Of a stretch of DNA of 64,000 nt, positions 1 through 10,664 are shown piece after piece (the stretch's first letter is position 1; each line of letters starts with the position of its first letter). The notes under the pieces are model-generated. The model ran no database searches, had not been told where the DNA came from, and saw only the letters and a program-made list of their open reading frames with translations. The DNA is taken from contig OZ024931.1 in NCBI GenBank assembly GCA_964017235.1, positions 138,696,033-138,760,032 of the forward strand, in the 5' to 3' direction. The stretch comes from Sabellastarte sp. h YS-2021 (taxonomy: Eukaryota; Annelida; Polychaeta; Sabellida; Sabellidae). Both the position numbers and the translations under genes were made by a program.

Positions 1-466
1 AATAATAATATGTCATTTATATGGTTTTAACTTAAACCAGACAATGAATGTTGCATGATCAGATACTCCTGATAAAACGTGATGTTGTTACATATAAAAT
101 TGTTCTCATTTCTCAACTTTTATTATGTTCACTTGATTTTTCTTTATTCATTACTTATTACATCCTTGTTTTATTACTTCCGGATATGCTAAATAGCTAG
201 CCTAAAAGTCACTAGATTTTTCAAGCATCTATATCTACCACCTGGTAGGTGTAACTACAAAACAGTCTACCAATCTTACAATCATATCTACTTATTGGTT
301 CAAGCCACAAATACTACTGATTTACATGCAAAAGTCCTTAGGAGTTTCAAAACAATGATATTTGCAAGAATTGGATCATTTGTACACACAACTTCCAAAA
401 CTAAAAACCTTGCAAAAACATTTTATTTAAAAAACAACAGATGCACAAATGTGTAGAAACAGTAAC
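1..466. other. Intronic or flanking sequence of the duplicated alpha-spectrin exon
   Basis: No gene is visible here. The stretch aligns nearly base for base with 26777-27180, where it lies in the same order next to a second copy of the alpha-spectrin exon, so it is part of a segmental duplication. The window edge cuts the duplication, and its true left limit lies outside. The second copy has a 1090-bp transposon at the point matching about 421-432 here, so this copy carries the empty site. Confidence 0.7.
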
Positions 467-614
467 CTAGCAGACTGCACATTCTCTGTCTCACGGCTTA
501 TCATAAATGCCATGTACTCTTGTAGTGACACCAGTCCATCCCTGTTGAGATCGACACTATCCAGTATAGCCTCAAAGACTGGATCTCTCTGTCCCTCTTC
601 CACCATGTGCAGGT
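467..614 (-). CDS. Alpha-spectrin EF-hand exon, single exon, intact frame
   Basis: Read on the minus strand this 148-bp segment is open and encodes about 49 residues matching the second calmodulin-like EF-hand at the C-terminus of alpha-spectrin, the actin-crosslinking membrane-skeleton protein. Diagnostic strings are MVEEGQRDP, FEAILDSV, the EF loop DLNRDGLVSLQE and EYMAFMISRETENV. The loop has Asp, Asn and Asp at positions 1, 3 and 5, Gly at 6 and Glu at 12, so calcium binding is plausible. The exon is bounded by an AG acceptor after AACAAATAAC and a GT donor (GTTACT). It starts after the first base of a codon and ends after two bases of a codon. The neighbouring exon for the first EF-hand is not found in the rest of the window, so this may be an orphan exon rather than part of a working gene. 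Identity is confident; functionality is not. Confidence 0.82.
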
Positions 615-707
615 CTGTTATTTGTTGTTCTGACTTCTTTGTTCTCAGTCTAAGGTGAGGTTGTAGTGTAGTTTACTCGTCTTTAAATGTATTTAATACC
701 TGTTCCA

Positions 708-942
708 GGGGACCACGGTGGCAGAGTGGTAACACTCTCGCCTCCCACCTCTGAGGCCGGGGATCGATCCCCATACAGGCTCAAGTGGGAAAGATGGTAG
801 TTACTTGCCATTGGTCGGCAGTTTACAGTACACAACCCTAGCGAACTCTATGTACTGGTTTCCTCTGCCGTTCCAACTACCCGTCGTGATATGACCTGTA
901 CAGTGTGGAAAGCGACGTTAAACCCCAAATAAACAAATAAAC
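708..942 (+). mobile_element. tRNA-derived SINE (SINE-1), copy a
   Basis: A 235-bp element with RNA polymerase III promoter boxes at its head: a box A-like TGGCAGAGTGG and a box B-like GGATCGATCCC. It ends with CGTTAAACCCC followed by an A/AAAT-rich tail. It is flanked by a perfect 13-bp target-site duplication, AATACCTGTTCCA, at 695-707 and 943-955. The paralogous position near 28535-28555 has only one copy of that 13-mer and no SINE, which proves insertion after the segmental duplication or absence from the other lineage. SINEs of this kind are transcribed by Pol III and moved by a partner LINE. Confidence 0.93.
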
Positions 943-1139
943 AATACCTGTTCCAATAACTTAAATTTTCCTTCAATGATGTTTTTACAGTATTCGTGTC
1001 TTGTGTCTCTAAAGAAAAAACTTGACCATGAGGATAATTGGATTTTTGAACTTATCACATCTCTATAAAATATAATTATCATAACAGTGGTTTTTAGATA
1101 TACTAAATACTAGCATATTTTATTAAATTTTTTATCTTA

Positions 1140-3081
1140 AATGTTGCTACTCATTCAGTGGAGAAGTTTGTATTGTCCTTTTTGGTTTGATTTGGTCAAA
1201 TTCACTGTTATATATATTTTTCTAATAGCAGGCATATTGGTCCGTCTAACTGGGAAGTATTGATGTTTTTTCATCTGAATATTTGTTTTCATCAAATAGT
1301 GGGTATAATCATCCACCTAATTGGGTGATACCTGTTCTTGTTGAATTTATACTACTCCTGGGTCTGTTATTGGTTATTCTGTGGGGTTGTTACTCAGTGC
1401 AATGTGAGACTGTAGTGTGGGGTGTTAGGGTACCTAGTCATATTCATCCTTAGAGGACTCATTTTACTGTTTGTAGTCGCACTTGGTCATAGATATGAGT
1501 GTCAATAAGAGAGTGTCTTATACATCAAGTACTCCCTTGTTTAAAGTTGGAAAAATTTTACATACACCTGTTCATGGCACAAATTTTCAACCTCAATTAA
1601 TGGAAGAGGGTTCATGTTGTTACTGTGAGTGAACTGTGATATGTCCGTCAACCCTGATCCTCTCATGCAGGGTAAACTGAATGCAAGGTCTGTAAGGAAC
1701 AAGGGTCCACTCCTTGCCGATATTCTAACATCATGTGACATTGACTTTCTCAGTCTCACTGAAACCCATGTCCATCTATCTGATACAATTAGTTTTCTAC
1801 AGTCTATTACTCCTGATTTTATTTTTTCTTCAAAGGCCTCATCCCTCAGGTATTGGTGGTGCTGTTGATATTTTCATTAGATCCTCGTACAGACCATTTA
1901 AAACTGAATCTTCTTTTTATTGATTGTTTGATAATATGGTGGTGTCATTTGGGCTTCCCACTTGTTTGCCTGCATCTACTGTCCTCCAGGATCATGTGCC
2001 TGCAACTTTCAGGAAGAAGTCACGTCTTTTGTTGGTTCCCTGTCATCTATTAACACTATGCATTATATCTGTGGTGACCTCGATATTCATGTTGATGTAT
2101 CAGTTGGTGATGGTTATAAATTTATGAAATTTCTTGCCTGTTGCAAACTTAAACAGTCAGTCAACCTACTAATGGTCTCATACTGGACCTCATTCTATAG
2201 CCTGCCGATCAAGATACCATAGCTGATCTTGTGTTAGTCAAATGCTAAATTGCCTTTCCTCATGGTTCATATTCCAAATAAAGTGCATTATAGGAGGTAC
2301 GACTGTATCAATATGTCTGACCTCCGCTCTGATCTCAAAAACAGTTCTTTTGTAAAGTCTCCAGCTAATGCTGTAGTTGATCTTTATGAACAATATGTAC
2401 ATGATTTTGTTAATATTCTCAACAGGCATCACTTGTATCTAGACTGAAAAAGAAAGAGTCTGAACATTGGTTTTTTGATTCTTAGCGACATACAGTCTCT
2501 TAGCTGTCAATTTGAAAGAGCAATCTACTGAACAAAAGTCTCCAAGTTTAAATTGCAGTGTATCCAAAATAGTGCAGCTAGAATTGTATCAAACATTAGT
2601 AGATAAACTAGTATAACGTATACTTAAGAAGTTGCATTGGCTTCCTGTTGAACATTGCTCAGTTTTTATACCAGCCACTCTGGTTTACAAGTTTCTTCAC
2701 ACTGGTTTTTCCAAGTGTTTTGCTACATATCTCTTACTATGCTAGTTTTTATAGTACCAGGTGCAATCAGAGTGGTGGTAATATCCATTGTCACTCCATA
2801 ATTCTACCTTTCTATCCTTAAATAATTTAAACAGTTTGGTTATATTTTTGCTTTTGATGCCTCCACTATGAGGAATGCACTTTCCAATGAGATTCATTCA
2901 TTCCCCTGTAGCGTCCTTCAGAAAGCAGCTTAAAACCTACCTGTACACCATACCATATCCATCTCAGTCTTAATTATCCAATGGCATTTTCTGTGGTACT
3001 TGACCTCTTTCTGTCCCTGCATACTAAAATTGGTATGACTGTTTTGTTTCTATTGACTCCTTTTGATAAGGGGAGATTAAG
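1140..3081 (+). pseudogene. CR1-like non-LTR retrotransposon A1, internally deleted
   Basis: The segment has the family 5' leader (ACTGTAGTGTGGGGTGTTAGGG), then a degenerate 2A-like leader peptide (CDMSVNPDP at 1634-1660) and the start of the AP-endonuclease domain (LNARSVRNKGPLLADI, SLTETHVHLSDT). Further on are endonuclease fragments around 2040-2400. Near 2530-2545 the sequence jumps straight from the post-endonuclease linker to the extreme C-terminus and 3' UTR, so the whole reverse transcriptase catalytic core is missing. The 3' end around GGGGAGATTAAGCACT (3066-3081) is cut before the usual tail. The same internal deletion junction occurs in copy A4 at about 30295, which shows the two are duplicates of one insertion. 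Frameshifts and stops are numerous and it cannot encode a protein. Confidence 0.85.
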
Positions 3082-3089
3082 CACTGGAA

Positions 3090-4810
3090 TAACTCACCTG
3101 GAATACTTCTTCTTTTAGACTTTTAAAAGGCCTTTGATAGTGTAGAATGTCCCTTCTTATATTTTATCCTAAAAAGTTACTTTGGCATGCAATTTATCAG
3201 ATGGACAGAAATTTTATATACTGGAGGCCATTGTAAAAATAATGGATACCTATCAGATAAAGTTCATATCAGACTAGAAATAGAGCAGGGGTGTCCAATG
3301 TCTGCCCTCATTTTGATCTTAAAAATATAAATGCTGTCACATTAAATAAAGAATGATAAAAGTCACTAAATGGTGTAATTGCAAGTGTCTGTCACGTAAA
3401 GTTTGAATGTAAATCTTACAATATGAATATGATATAAGTCTATTTTTCAGAGTAATTTTGAAATACCCAAAGTGCTTGAACCAGTATCACAGTTTACAAA
3501 AGTAGCAGAGTCAAAATTAAACAAATCTAATGCCCCTGTTCCACCAAAAGATTAAGCCCAGATTGGGTCTTAGACCCTTAATCCTTGAGAGTCTGTGAAA
3601 AAAACATGAATAATGGGTGGGGCAATGGAATCCTGATACAGGTCTGGGATCAAACCCAAATTGTACCCAGGAGGTCTCAGACCTCCTCAGACAACTCACA
3701 ATTGTTCCCCAACTAAGAGCAAATTAAGCCACGATTGTGATTCAATTCAACACCGATCCTGTCTGGGACATACCCACTGGGTCTCAGACTGTTCTGAGAC
3801 TTCCTTAGACTTTCTGGGACTAATAACAGATTTCCTCAGACAGCAATGGCCGATTTTTGTTTTTTCTTTTGCATGGTGGGTCAGGGATGAATCTGGGATT
3901 AAGCCCAGACCTCCTGGGACTAAAACTAAACTGACCTGTCATTAAGAGTCCCAGGAAGTCTTAGACAACATACAATTGTGTAAATTTCGGTCTGAGGAGG
4001 TCTCAGGAAGTCTGAGACTGGAATATTTGTGGGTAGGGGCAACAGTGGATCGGTTACAGTCATGAAAAATATCAAACACGTTTGATTTTTAAACAGATCC
4101 CAACAGATCCTAACAGATTCAAGCAGACAATCTGGGACTCTACATTTTCAAGAAACAGATCCCCAAAAACCCTTAATCTGGACCCTTAGTCGTGTGGTGG
4201 AACAGGGGCATAAGAAAGAAGGTATATGGTTAGGCAATTATAAATATAGACAAATGTATCGCAATTTAGCTGGAATAAAATTGGCCAACTGAACCAGTCA
4301 GATGTCTGCGAATATATACTGGGAAAGTAAATTCAATAAACTAAATTGGGTCCAAAAACTTGAAAATATTAGAAAACATAGTTTCTTGCAAAAGTGAAAA
4401 CTCTTTTGGGGAAAGGTGCTATCATAAAATCAATACTTATGTCTTGATAATTTTAAAGAAAATTTTGAAACATAATTTATGTCCACTTTCTCATGTTGAG
4501 CATGATATTGTGCATTTACTCTTTTTATATGTTACTTCGAGAGAAGTATGAAAAATGTAGACCTAATTTTTAACTTTGTATGGAATAACTGGTATTACTG
4601 GTACTGGCTCAAATATTTATTAAATCATATTTTTTTATCATTTTTGTATATTTGAGGAATGGTTATGCCATTATTCAGATTTGAACGCCTGGTGTAACAT
4701 CAGTGTTTTAAGATATGTTAAATTCTGCAAAAAAATTCAAGTATGTATGAAAGTTTAGGCAATAAATATGTTGATATGTGCAATGTATGACAAAGTTCAT
4801 TAAAAACAAA
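3090..4810 (+). pseudogene. L1/Tx1-like retrotransposon ORF2 relic, interrupted
   Basis: Decayed reverse transcriptase of the Tx1 branch of L1 elements. A motif A remnant (KAFDSVEC-like) lies near 3125, a motif B remnant near 3285, and after the TIR element at 3531-4210 the post-YADD region resumes with TEGIWLG and the LNWVQKLENIRK string near 4340. The 3' half ends with a remnant of the Cys/His region (KHNLCPLSHVEHDIVHLL) near 4470 and a 3' UTR to about 4810. It is colinear with 31140-33000. There are stops throughout and no usable ORF. Confidence 0.75.
3531..4210. mobile_element. 680-bp non-autonomous TIR DNA transposon (PIF/Harbinger-like)
   Basis: The ends are perfect 16-bp terminal inverted repeats, TGCCCCTGTTCCACCA, extended by a weaker match to CCAGATT. 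A TAA triplet sits on each side (3528-3530 and 4211-4213), which fits the TWA target duplication of PIF/Harbinger elements. The paralogous site near 31533 reads straight through (AAATCTAAGACAGAAGG) and is empty, confirming both ends. The interior has no ORF. It is rich in short inverted motifs of the type TCTCAGAC/GTCTGAGA and could fold into a large imperfect hairpin. Superfamily assignment is inference; the mobile element call is firm. Confidence 0.85.
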
Positions 4811-5099
4811 AAAATAAAACTATTGTATGCTAGATGATGAAACAAGTGCCATGAACAGACCACTGAAACTCAAGACAATTGTGCCTTCTAAAATAATGTC
4901 ACTTGCAGAACGATTCGTATTATTCTGTTCTACTATTAGTCTTTGTATGAATGGTGGCATACTTTTATCATATAAAAGTCTATTTCCCCCGACCATTCCA
5001 TGTATCTGTCAGTTCATACTGGAAGGCACATGACTGGCCGAAAACAAGAACAGGAAAATGGTGTTTAGGCATTGAGAACACAATATAAATTAAACATTT

Positions 5100-5885
5100 A
5101 TAAAATGCTTTTTCTATATAATCTAAATTTTGTCAATTTTTTCTGTTAAAATGTTAACTTTGGACAATTAACTTTGTTCTTTAAATTTTAGTTTGATACC
5201 TTTTTGTAAGTCAAATATATTTAATATCGTGTGATCATCAACAAAAAATGAATGGCCAGAAGTTATCATTCGATACAATATATTTAAATTCAGTTGGGGT
5301 TCCCTTTAAATTAATAATCATATTAAAACATTAATAATCAATTGTTTAAAATTATTCCAAAGTTCTTGGACATGAATATACTTATTAAATAGGTGTGGTA
5401 TACATTCAGACTCTTTCTTACAAAGGCAACATTTGTCAGAGTCAGAAAGTTTTATTTTGATAGATACTCTCCAGTTCCCAGAATATTAAAATAACTTTGT
5501 ATTGAATTCAAATGTATTTATCTTGAATGGCAATGGGCATGCTGGAAATACCTTTCTCAAGCTTTTGGGGGTCTTGGATAACATTTTCCTATTTTATCAC
5601 ACATTAGGAGTTGGGTTCTCTTTGCCCATAAAAGGCTAAACAAAATTTGTGTATCCCTTTTGCGATTTATTCGTGATCTTCAAATTAAAAGGTAAGCTAG
5701 GGTGTGGGTACAAAAATGCATCAACTTTTTTGTATTTTTAAGTAACTTTTAATCAACAATTTAATTCTATGGTATTCTAAAAAGCTTGATATTCAGATCA
5801 TATATTGACTGCAACATTTGTAGACTAATGTTTGTTCCAGTGGCATCAACATTATCTCCAAGTTGAATTATACCTTTATAAAACC
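5100..5885 (-). pseudogene. L1/Tx1-like element, 3' part, minus strand
   Basis: Minus-strand reading gives the Cys/His zinc-knuckle-like end of Tx1-type ORF2: LSDSDKCCLCKKESE, IPHLF and the trailing VQELWNNF near 5390-5460, preceded by typical C-terminal segments. The same sequence occurs at 33000-33775. With the plus-strand L1 at 3090-4810 it forms a tail-to-tail pair that is kept in both duplicate copies. It is the 3' portion of the minus-strand element that continues at 7330-9420 after an interruption. It is broken by frameshifts. Confidence 0.75.
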
Positions 5886-7206
5886 CAGACGGGTGACCCT
5901 GCCATTGTCTCAACTCTCCATTATTTTTGCATAATGGAGAGTTAACACTATATTATTTTTTCACAGTGGATTGTGATTTAGTTCAATAGCCAGTCTGCCA
6001 AGAACAAAAGGGTATTCAGTATTTGCCAGTCATCCTCAGAACAATGCATTCAATATTGAGATGTTTTTACAACTTCTTTCCCATTAATTAGTTCAGAGGG
6101 TACATTTGCAAAGTCTTTTCAATTCTGAATGACATTGAAAGTTCAAAGAAAAATACCTCATGGAAAAATGCTACTTTGAAAAAATGCCTCCTGGCAAATG
6201 CAAAACAAGCAATTTAATTTATGAAGTTGGATATTTTTTAATTCTTTGGATTTCTTTACAATCTGACTTTACAATAATCTGTGAACTTAATCAAAGGAGA
6301 AGCTAACTTTCAAACAAACTCACTGTGAAAATCTTAGTGGCTCAAAATTTACTCAAGTAAAATACAAAAAATGTGTTGCAAAAATACAGTACTGAAATGC
6401 GTTACTGCTGGGGTTAAATTTGATTTAAATTTTCAATGTGTTTAAGTTCAAGACACACATTTTAATTTACCTTATTACAGTTTGTTATATACTTCTAAAA
6501 TGATACACTGTTCGTGGTTGAAATGAATTTTGTTCTTATTGTTGGGGATTAATTTTAATAGGAGGTATTACTGAAATACAAAATGTTTAGTAGGCATTTT
6601 TTCTATGAGGCTTTTTTTTCCAGGAGACAATCTTTCCAGTAGGCATTTTTCCTTGATTCCAGATTAAGAGACAAAGAAGCACACAAAATAAAAATCTTGA
6701 GAAACCCAAAAACTTCAACAAAAAATAAAACAAGTAAGTAACTATCCAGTTTTTAGTACTTTCAATGCCTGAAACACAAAGATAATAGCTTACTGTCTTA
6801 AAATAAGCACAAATTAATAAAATAAGTTGAAACACTCACAACAAATTATCCACAGCATTGTTAAATAAACAGTCTATTTTTTTCTAGAAAGTGCTTTCTG
6901 TAAGTCATATATCCGTATTTTATTATCATTATCCATGGTAAAACTTTGTGGCAGTCAGATTATATTAAAACTTTTCAAGCTTTATCCAAAATTATATTTT
7001 CCCATAAACGAACACTAGTGGTACATATGGTGAAAAAATGTTGTGTATTGAAATAAAAATCAACAACCATAGAACTAATTTAGTGACAGCCCCATATGGT
7101 ATGCACACCAAAGGAAATATTGTTAAGATTGTCTAGGTTGATCATTTGGTACAGGGTGTTAAATTATTGAATTAATAAATTGGTTTTAATTTCCAGGGTT
7201 GGGTTT
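5886..7206. other. Unassigned AT-rich insertion relative to the paralogous copy
   Basis: In the second copy of the duplication the flanking L1 sequence runs directly from TTTTAAAAC to ATTTACTAAAAATATC near 33770, so this whole stretch and the hairpin to its right are extra here. No protein-coding signal is convincing. A perfect 13-bp stem, AACTCTCCATTAT with its complement ATAATGGAGAGTT, lies at about 5911-5943. Fragments of AGGCATTTTTT occur in inverted orientation near 6185 and 6595. I cannot name the element that brought it. Confidence 0.5.
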
Positions 7207-7328
7207 TATAATAGATAATTGCCTCGTGGCACTTCTATTATGTAACCTTAATGACCCTTCAGCCCTTTCAGGGCCTCAGGCCATTAAGTTTACATAATGG
7301 AGCGTCACTTGGCCATTATCTATATATT
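7207..7328. repeat. Hairpin MITE-like inverted repeat
   Basis: Two arms of about 50 bp, 7207-7255 and 7277-7328, are imperfect reverse complements. The left arm contains ATAATAGATAATTGCC and TATTATGTAACCTTAATG; the right arm complements it with AGATAATGGCC and ATTATGTAAACTTAATGG. The loop is about 20 bp of GC-richer sequence. This is the form of a small foldback MITE. It stands at the right edge of the insertion described at 5886-7206. Confidence 0.65.
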
Positions 7329-7329
7329 A

Positions 7330-9420
7330 ACCATTTACTAAAAATATGACAGAGAGTCTGTTATGTGGTAGTTTTCATAAGCAGAAAGACATGATGTCTA
7401 CACCAGATTTAAATTCTTGCTCCTTACAAAATTGTTTCTGAGAATTCAAATTCCAAAATTTATTTGTAATGTTTCCCTTTTTAAGGTACCTCTCATCCCA
7501 GTCACGTCCTAGTTTTGCTAAATTCACTAGTTTAGTATTTGCCACTTTGGGTGTTAGCACTTTTGCTTAGTAATTTTCTTACCCAACTGATATTTAAACG
7601 TTTTACAACATTATAGATGTTAATCATCATAAACCATCCTGCATATTATTGCAACAAATAACTTTCTTTTAATTGTGTCCGTTTTTTTGTTGCACAGGAA
7701 GCTGTGAACTGATGAATAAATTTTGACAAAATATTTGACTTTATCAGTGAAATTTTTTCAATGGGCATTAGATAGGTTTACTGCCATTGTTTGAAAATCA
7801 GTTTTTCTCTCTTTATAGTTTTTGGGTAGTTTCGGAATTTAACTTAAATTGGTGGAAAAATCTATCCTTTGGTTTTTGAGTTCCTTATTTTTCCAAACAG
7901 TCTTTGTTTTCTCCAAGAAAACTTTTAGTCTAGAGAAGTTTCCAAATATTTCTATTGTATTAAAGACTGATTGCAATGAGTGTTGACTTCCTTCTAGAAG
8001 AAGGGTGGTGCCATATGCAAATTGTGTCAGTTTAAATTCATTACTTTTTATGGTTATTCCTATAAATTTCAATTTCAGGTTAAATGCAGTACCTTTATGG
8101 CTATTCTTATAAGTTTAAAGTTTTATCAATCGGGCTAGAATTTCTGCTCCAATTAAAAATAAATATGATAAAATAGGGTCACCTGTTGCAATACTGTCTC
8201 ACTTTGGGTAGTCTCACTTTACTTATAATCACTTGTGATCTCGGGGAGAGTTTTGTCGATCTTTGAGCACTAGCCACTGATGCCCTCTTATATATTAGAT
8301 TTAAATGGTCTCCAAACTCTAAACATCTTTCTGTTTTACCGTTTGGTATGCATATTATAATACCTTGACATAGTGAGGTTGATAATTTGCCCCTGATAAA
8401 AAAGAGTTTAGTGCTTTGCAAATAATTTTTTTAATTTTCTCCAGATCTTCAGAAATTCTGATGTTAGGCCATCTGTACTAGGTGATTTAATATTTGTAAT
8501 TGACCTTAAAACTTTGCCCAACTCTTATTCCTTTATTTCCTGAAGACGAATCTCAAACGTTATTTTTATGTTCTCAAGAAGCTTATGTAAATGAACATAA
8601 TTCAGTGTATTGTTTTTATTTTTAAAGAAACATGTATACAGATTTGTGTCTTCTAGCAGTTCCTTTTGATCCGACCCTTTGAGCAGTACAGTTTTTTTTC
8701 AACTTTTGTGCAGTTCTTTTCTTTTGTCTAGCAACAGTAACCTAAACTTCAACATCTCTTGATTCAAGAGATTCAATATCATTTAACATTTACATTTCTT
8801 TTCTGTCAAATTCTGTTTTTTATTTGTGAAGCAAACTCCGTATTCGAAGCTGTAATACTTCCAAAAACATAATTTCATCAGCAATCTGTAAACATTTACC
8901 GTATATTTGGCTACTTCCTCTCTAATTAGAATGTTAACTATTTTTAAGCCCTCTGAATTCATTAATTAGCTGGTTTTTAAATTCCAATTCCCTTTTTCTT
9001 GAGAAAATTTGTTTAAACGAATGTCCATTGAAAACTTAGAATGGTTGGACTGATACCAGACGTTTATGTCACATTCTTTAATCAAAACCCAGGAAATATC
9101 TGATAGGCTTAAATAATTCATCATGCTTAATACAGCTGATCTTGCATTTGGGTTGCTTATTGGTTTGTAATTATAACTATCCATTAGTGGGTCAAAGACT
9201 AAATCATATTCTCGACAAATTATGTTATAATCTATTTCATTTCCTCATATACTAGTCTTTACTTCAGTAAAAAAATTCTGGGCTGTTATTAGGCGCATAT
9301 ATAGTCATTTTATTGAATGTCCAATCATTTATTTTTAATGTCAAGCAAATATAACTACAATCATTATCAAAATATGATGCAAGTACTTCATACTCAAAAT
9401 ACTCAAACCATTTTCAAAGC
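7330..9420 (-). pseudogene. L1/Tx1-like ORF2 relic, minus strand
   Basis: Reading leftwards from 9420, the minus strand gives in order: endonuclease segments (MTIYAPNNSPEFF near 9290, LSLSDISWVL near 9090), a linker with NIKSPSTDGLTSEF near 8480, a palm-entry segment GIIICIPNGKTER near 8350, and a motif C region LTQFAYGTTLLLEGSQ near 8000 in which the usual FADD is FAYG. The region beyond motif C (KTKTVWKNKELKNQR) lies near 7880. The catalytic Asp pair is therefore lost in addition to many stops. It joins 5100-5885 to make one element cut by the 5886-7328 insertion. Related copies are at 37139-37625 and 41546-43130. Confidence 0.8.
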
Positions 9421-9875
9421 ACATACAAAGTATTATGTAATATTTGTTTTTTTTTTTGCCTTGTAAGTATTGCTTTTTATTCAGTGAGTGTCCTTGGGAC
9501 AGATAATATGTGCCTCCATTTCTTTAAAGTAATTTATAACATTAGTTCGCTATTGTATATTTTGGGAACCAGTTTTGCAGTCAACACATTTATATTGTTA
9601 TGTAAGATTATAAGGTATGTATAAACACTCATTGCCAACACTGTTATTTTGGAAAGGCCAAATAAATTTATGAATGTTTTTCTAAATATAGAGATGAAAG
9701 TTTTTTTATAACTCTATTTCCTTAATGAGGACATTAATTACTTCAGATTTCAAAGAAGTATTTCCAGTATTTAAAGAGTAAACTAGCACCCCTTAATGAA
9801 AAAACATGAAAGAAATACACTATTCAAGAACGGTATTTGGAAAACAATACAATATAATGAGTACATGTGTTACAT
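9421..9875. other. No recognisable feature
   Basis: AT-rich sequence with a T10 run near 9452. It may hold the 5' end of the L1/Tx1 element to the left, but no readable protein segment supports this. Confidence 0.4.
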
Positions 9876-10140
9876 GTGGTCCCTGTGGTTGAGTGGTTAA
9901 GGTGTTTGACTTGGAATATGAAGGTCCCGCATTCGATCCCATGTCTGCCAGTTTTTCAGGGATAGTACCCTTGGGCAAGGTATTGACACTAAAGTGCCTC
10001 ACCCCATCCAAGAGAAAAGGGTACCTGGCTCCTAGTTGGTTCTTAGTGTGTGCGCTGTATTGTGGCTGATCCTTGTTTGTTTCCAGAGGGAAGTAAAAGA
10101 GATAAGGTGTGTGAAAAACTTCTGAAACCTGAGATCTATA
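9876..10140 (+). mobile_element. Second tRNA-derived SINE type (SINE-2)
   Basis: The head is tRNA-like: TGTGGTTGAGTGGTTAAGG serves as box A and GCATTCGATCCC as box B. The body contains CTTGGGCAAGG, GTGCCTCACCCCATCCAAG and GGGTACCTGGC, which resemble conserved central domains found in many animal SINE families; the exact domain name is not verified. It differs entirely in its body from SINE-1. I found no clear target-site duplication, so the 3' limit is approximate and the copy is probably old. Confidence 0.75.
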
Positions 10141-10664
10141 AATTCTGTTGCATATACTATCTAACGGTCAATACTTAGGTAAAACAAAGGGATTATGAGT
10201 ATACAGCAGCATAATGATTTTTTTTGAATTCTGACACTTTTTAATAATAAAATGATTTTTATTGAATCTGAAACTTTTTAATAATATAAACGTGACAGAT
10301 AGAAATAATAATATAATAATAACAGACAATTTCTTCATCTAGCTTCGTACAACACAGGAACAGACTTCATATAATGTCATAGATTATCACAATTGCAGCT
10401 TTATCATGGTGTTAAAAATTTAAACAGGTATGATTACAAACTTTTTAAGGCATTACTGTGATTATGCTCTGTTTGATGTATGTACTGTTGATTCAAGAGC
10501 TTTACTTTACAAATACATAACCTTTAGTTTGTCATCAATGTCACATTCAGTACAAATTACATTATTTGGTTTGTGTGAACTATGAAAAAACCTTGCTCAT
10601 TACAAAGGCTGCTGAAATAGTTTACTCCAACACATAAACATAAATTACTGAACAAACTCTCCTA
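10141..10664. other. Unassigned sequence with a short tandem duplication
   Basis: No gene is visible. At 10207-10283 an imperfect 38-bp unit (ATGATTTTTTTTGAATTCTG... then CTTTTTAATAATA) is present twice in tandem. Confidence 0.45.

Noticed and set aside
915-1030. A minus-strand exon-like segment (TTTTTTCTTTAG then DTRHEYCKNIIEGKF and a CAG|GTATT end)
   Set aside because: Splice-like borders are present in copies 1 and 2, but the third copy at 25255 has changed the reading and donor, and the peptide matches no alpha-spectrin segment I know. Left as intron.
6587-6835. An 82-codon minus-strand frame with hydrophobic stretches resembling a membrane protein
   Set aside because: AT-rich translation readily gives Phe/Leu runs. 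There are no homologous features and it lies within unassigned insertion sequence.
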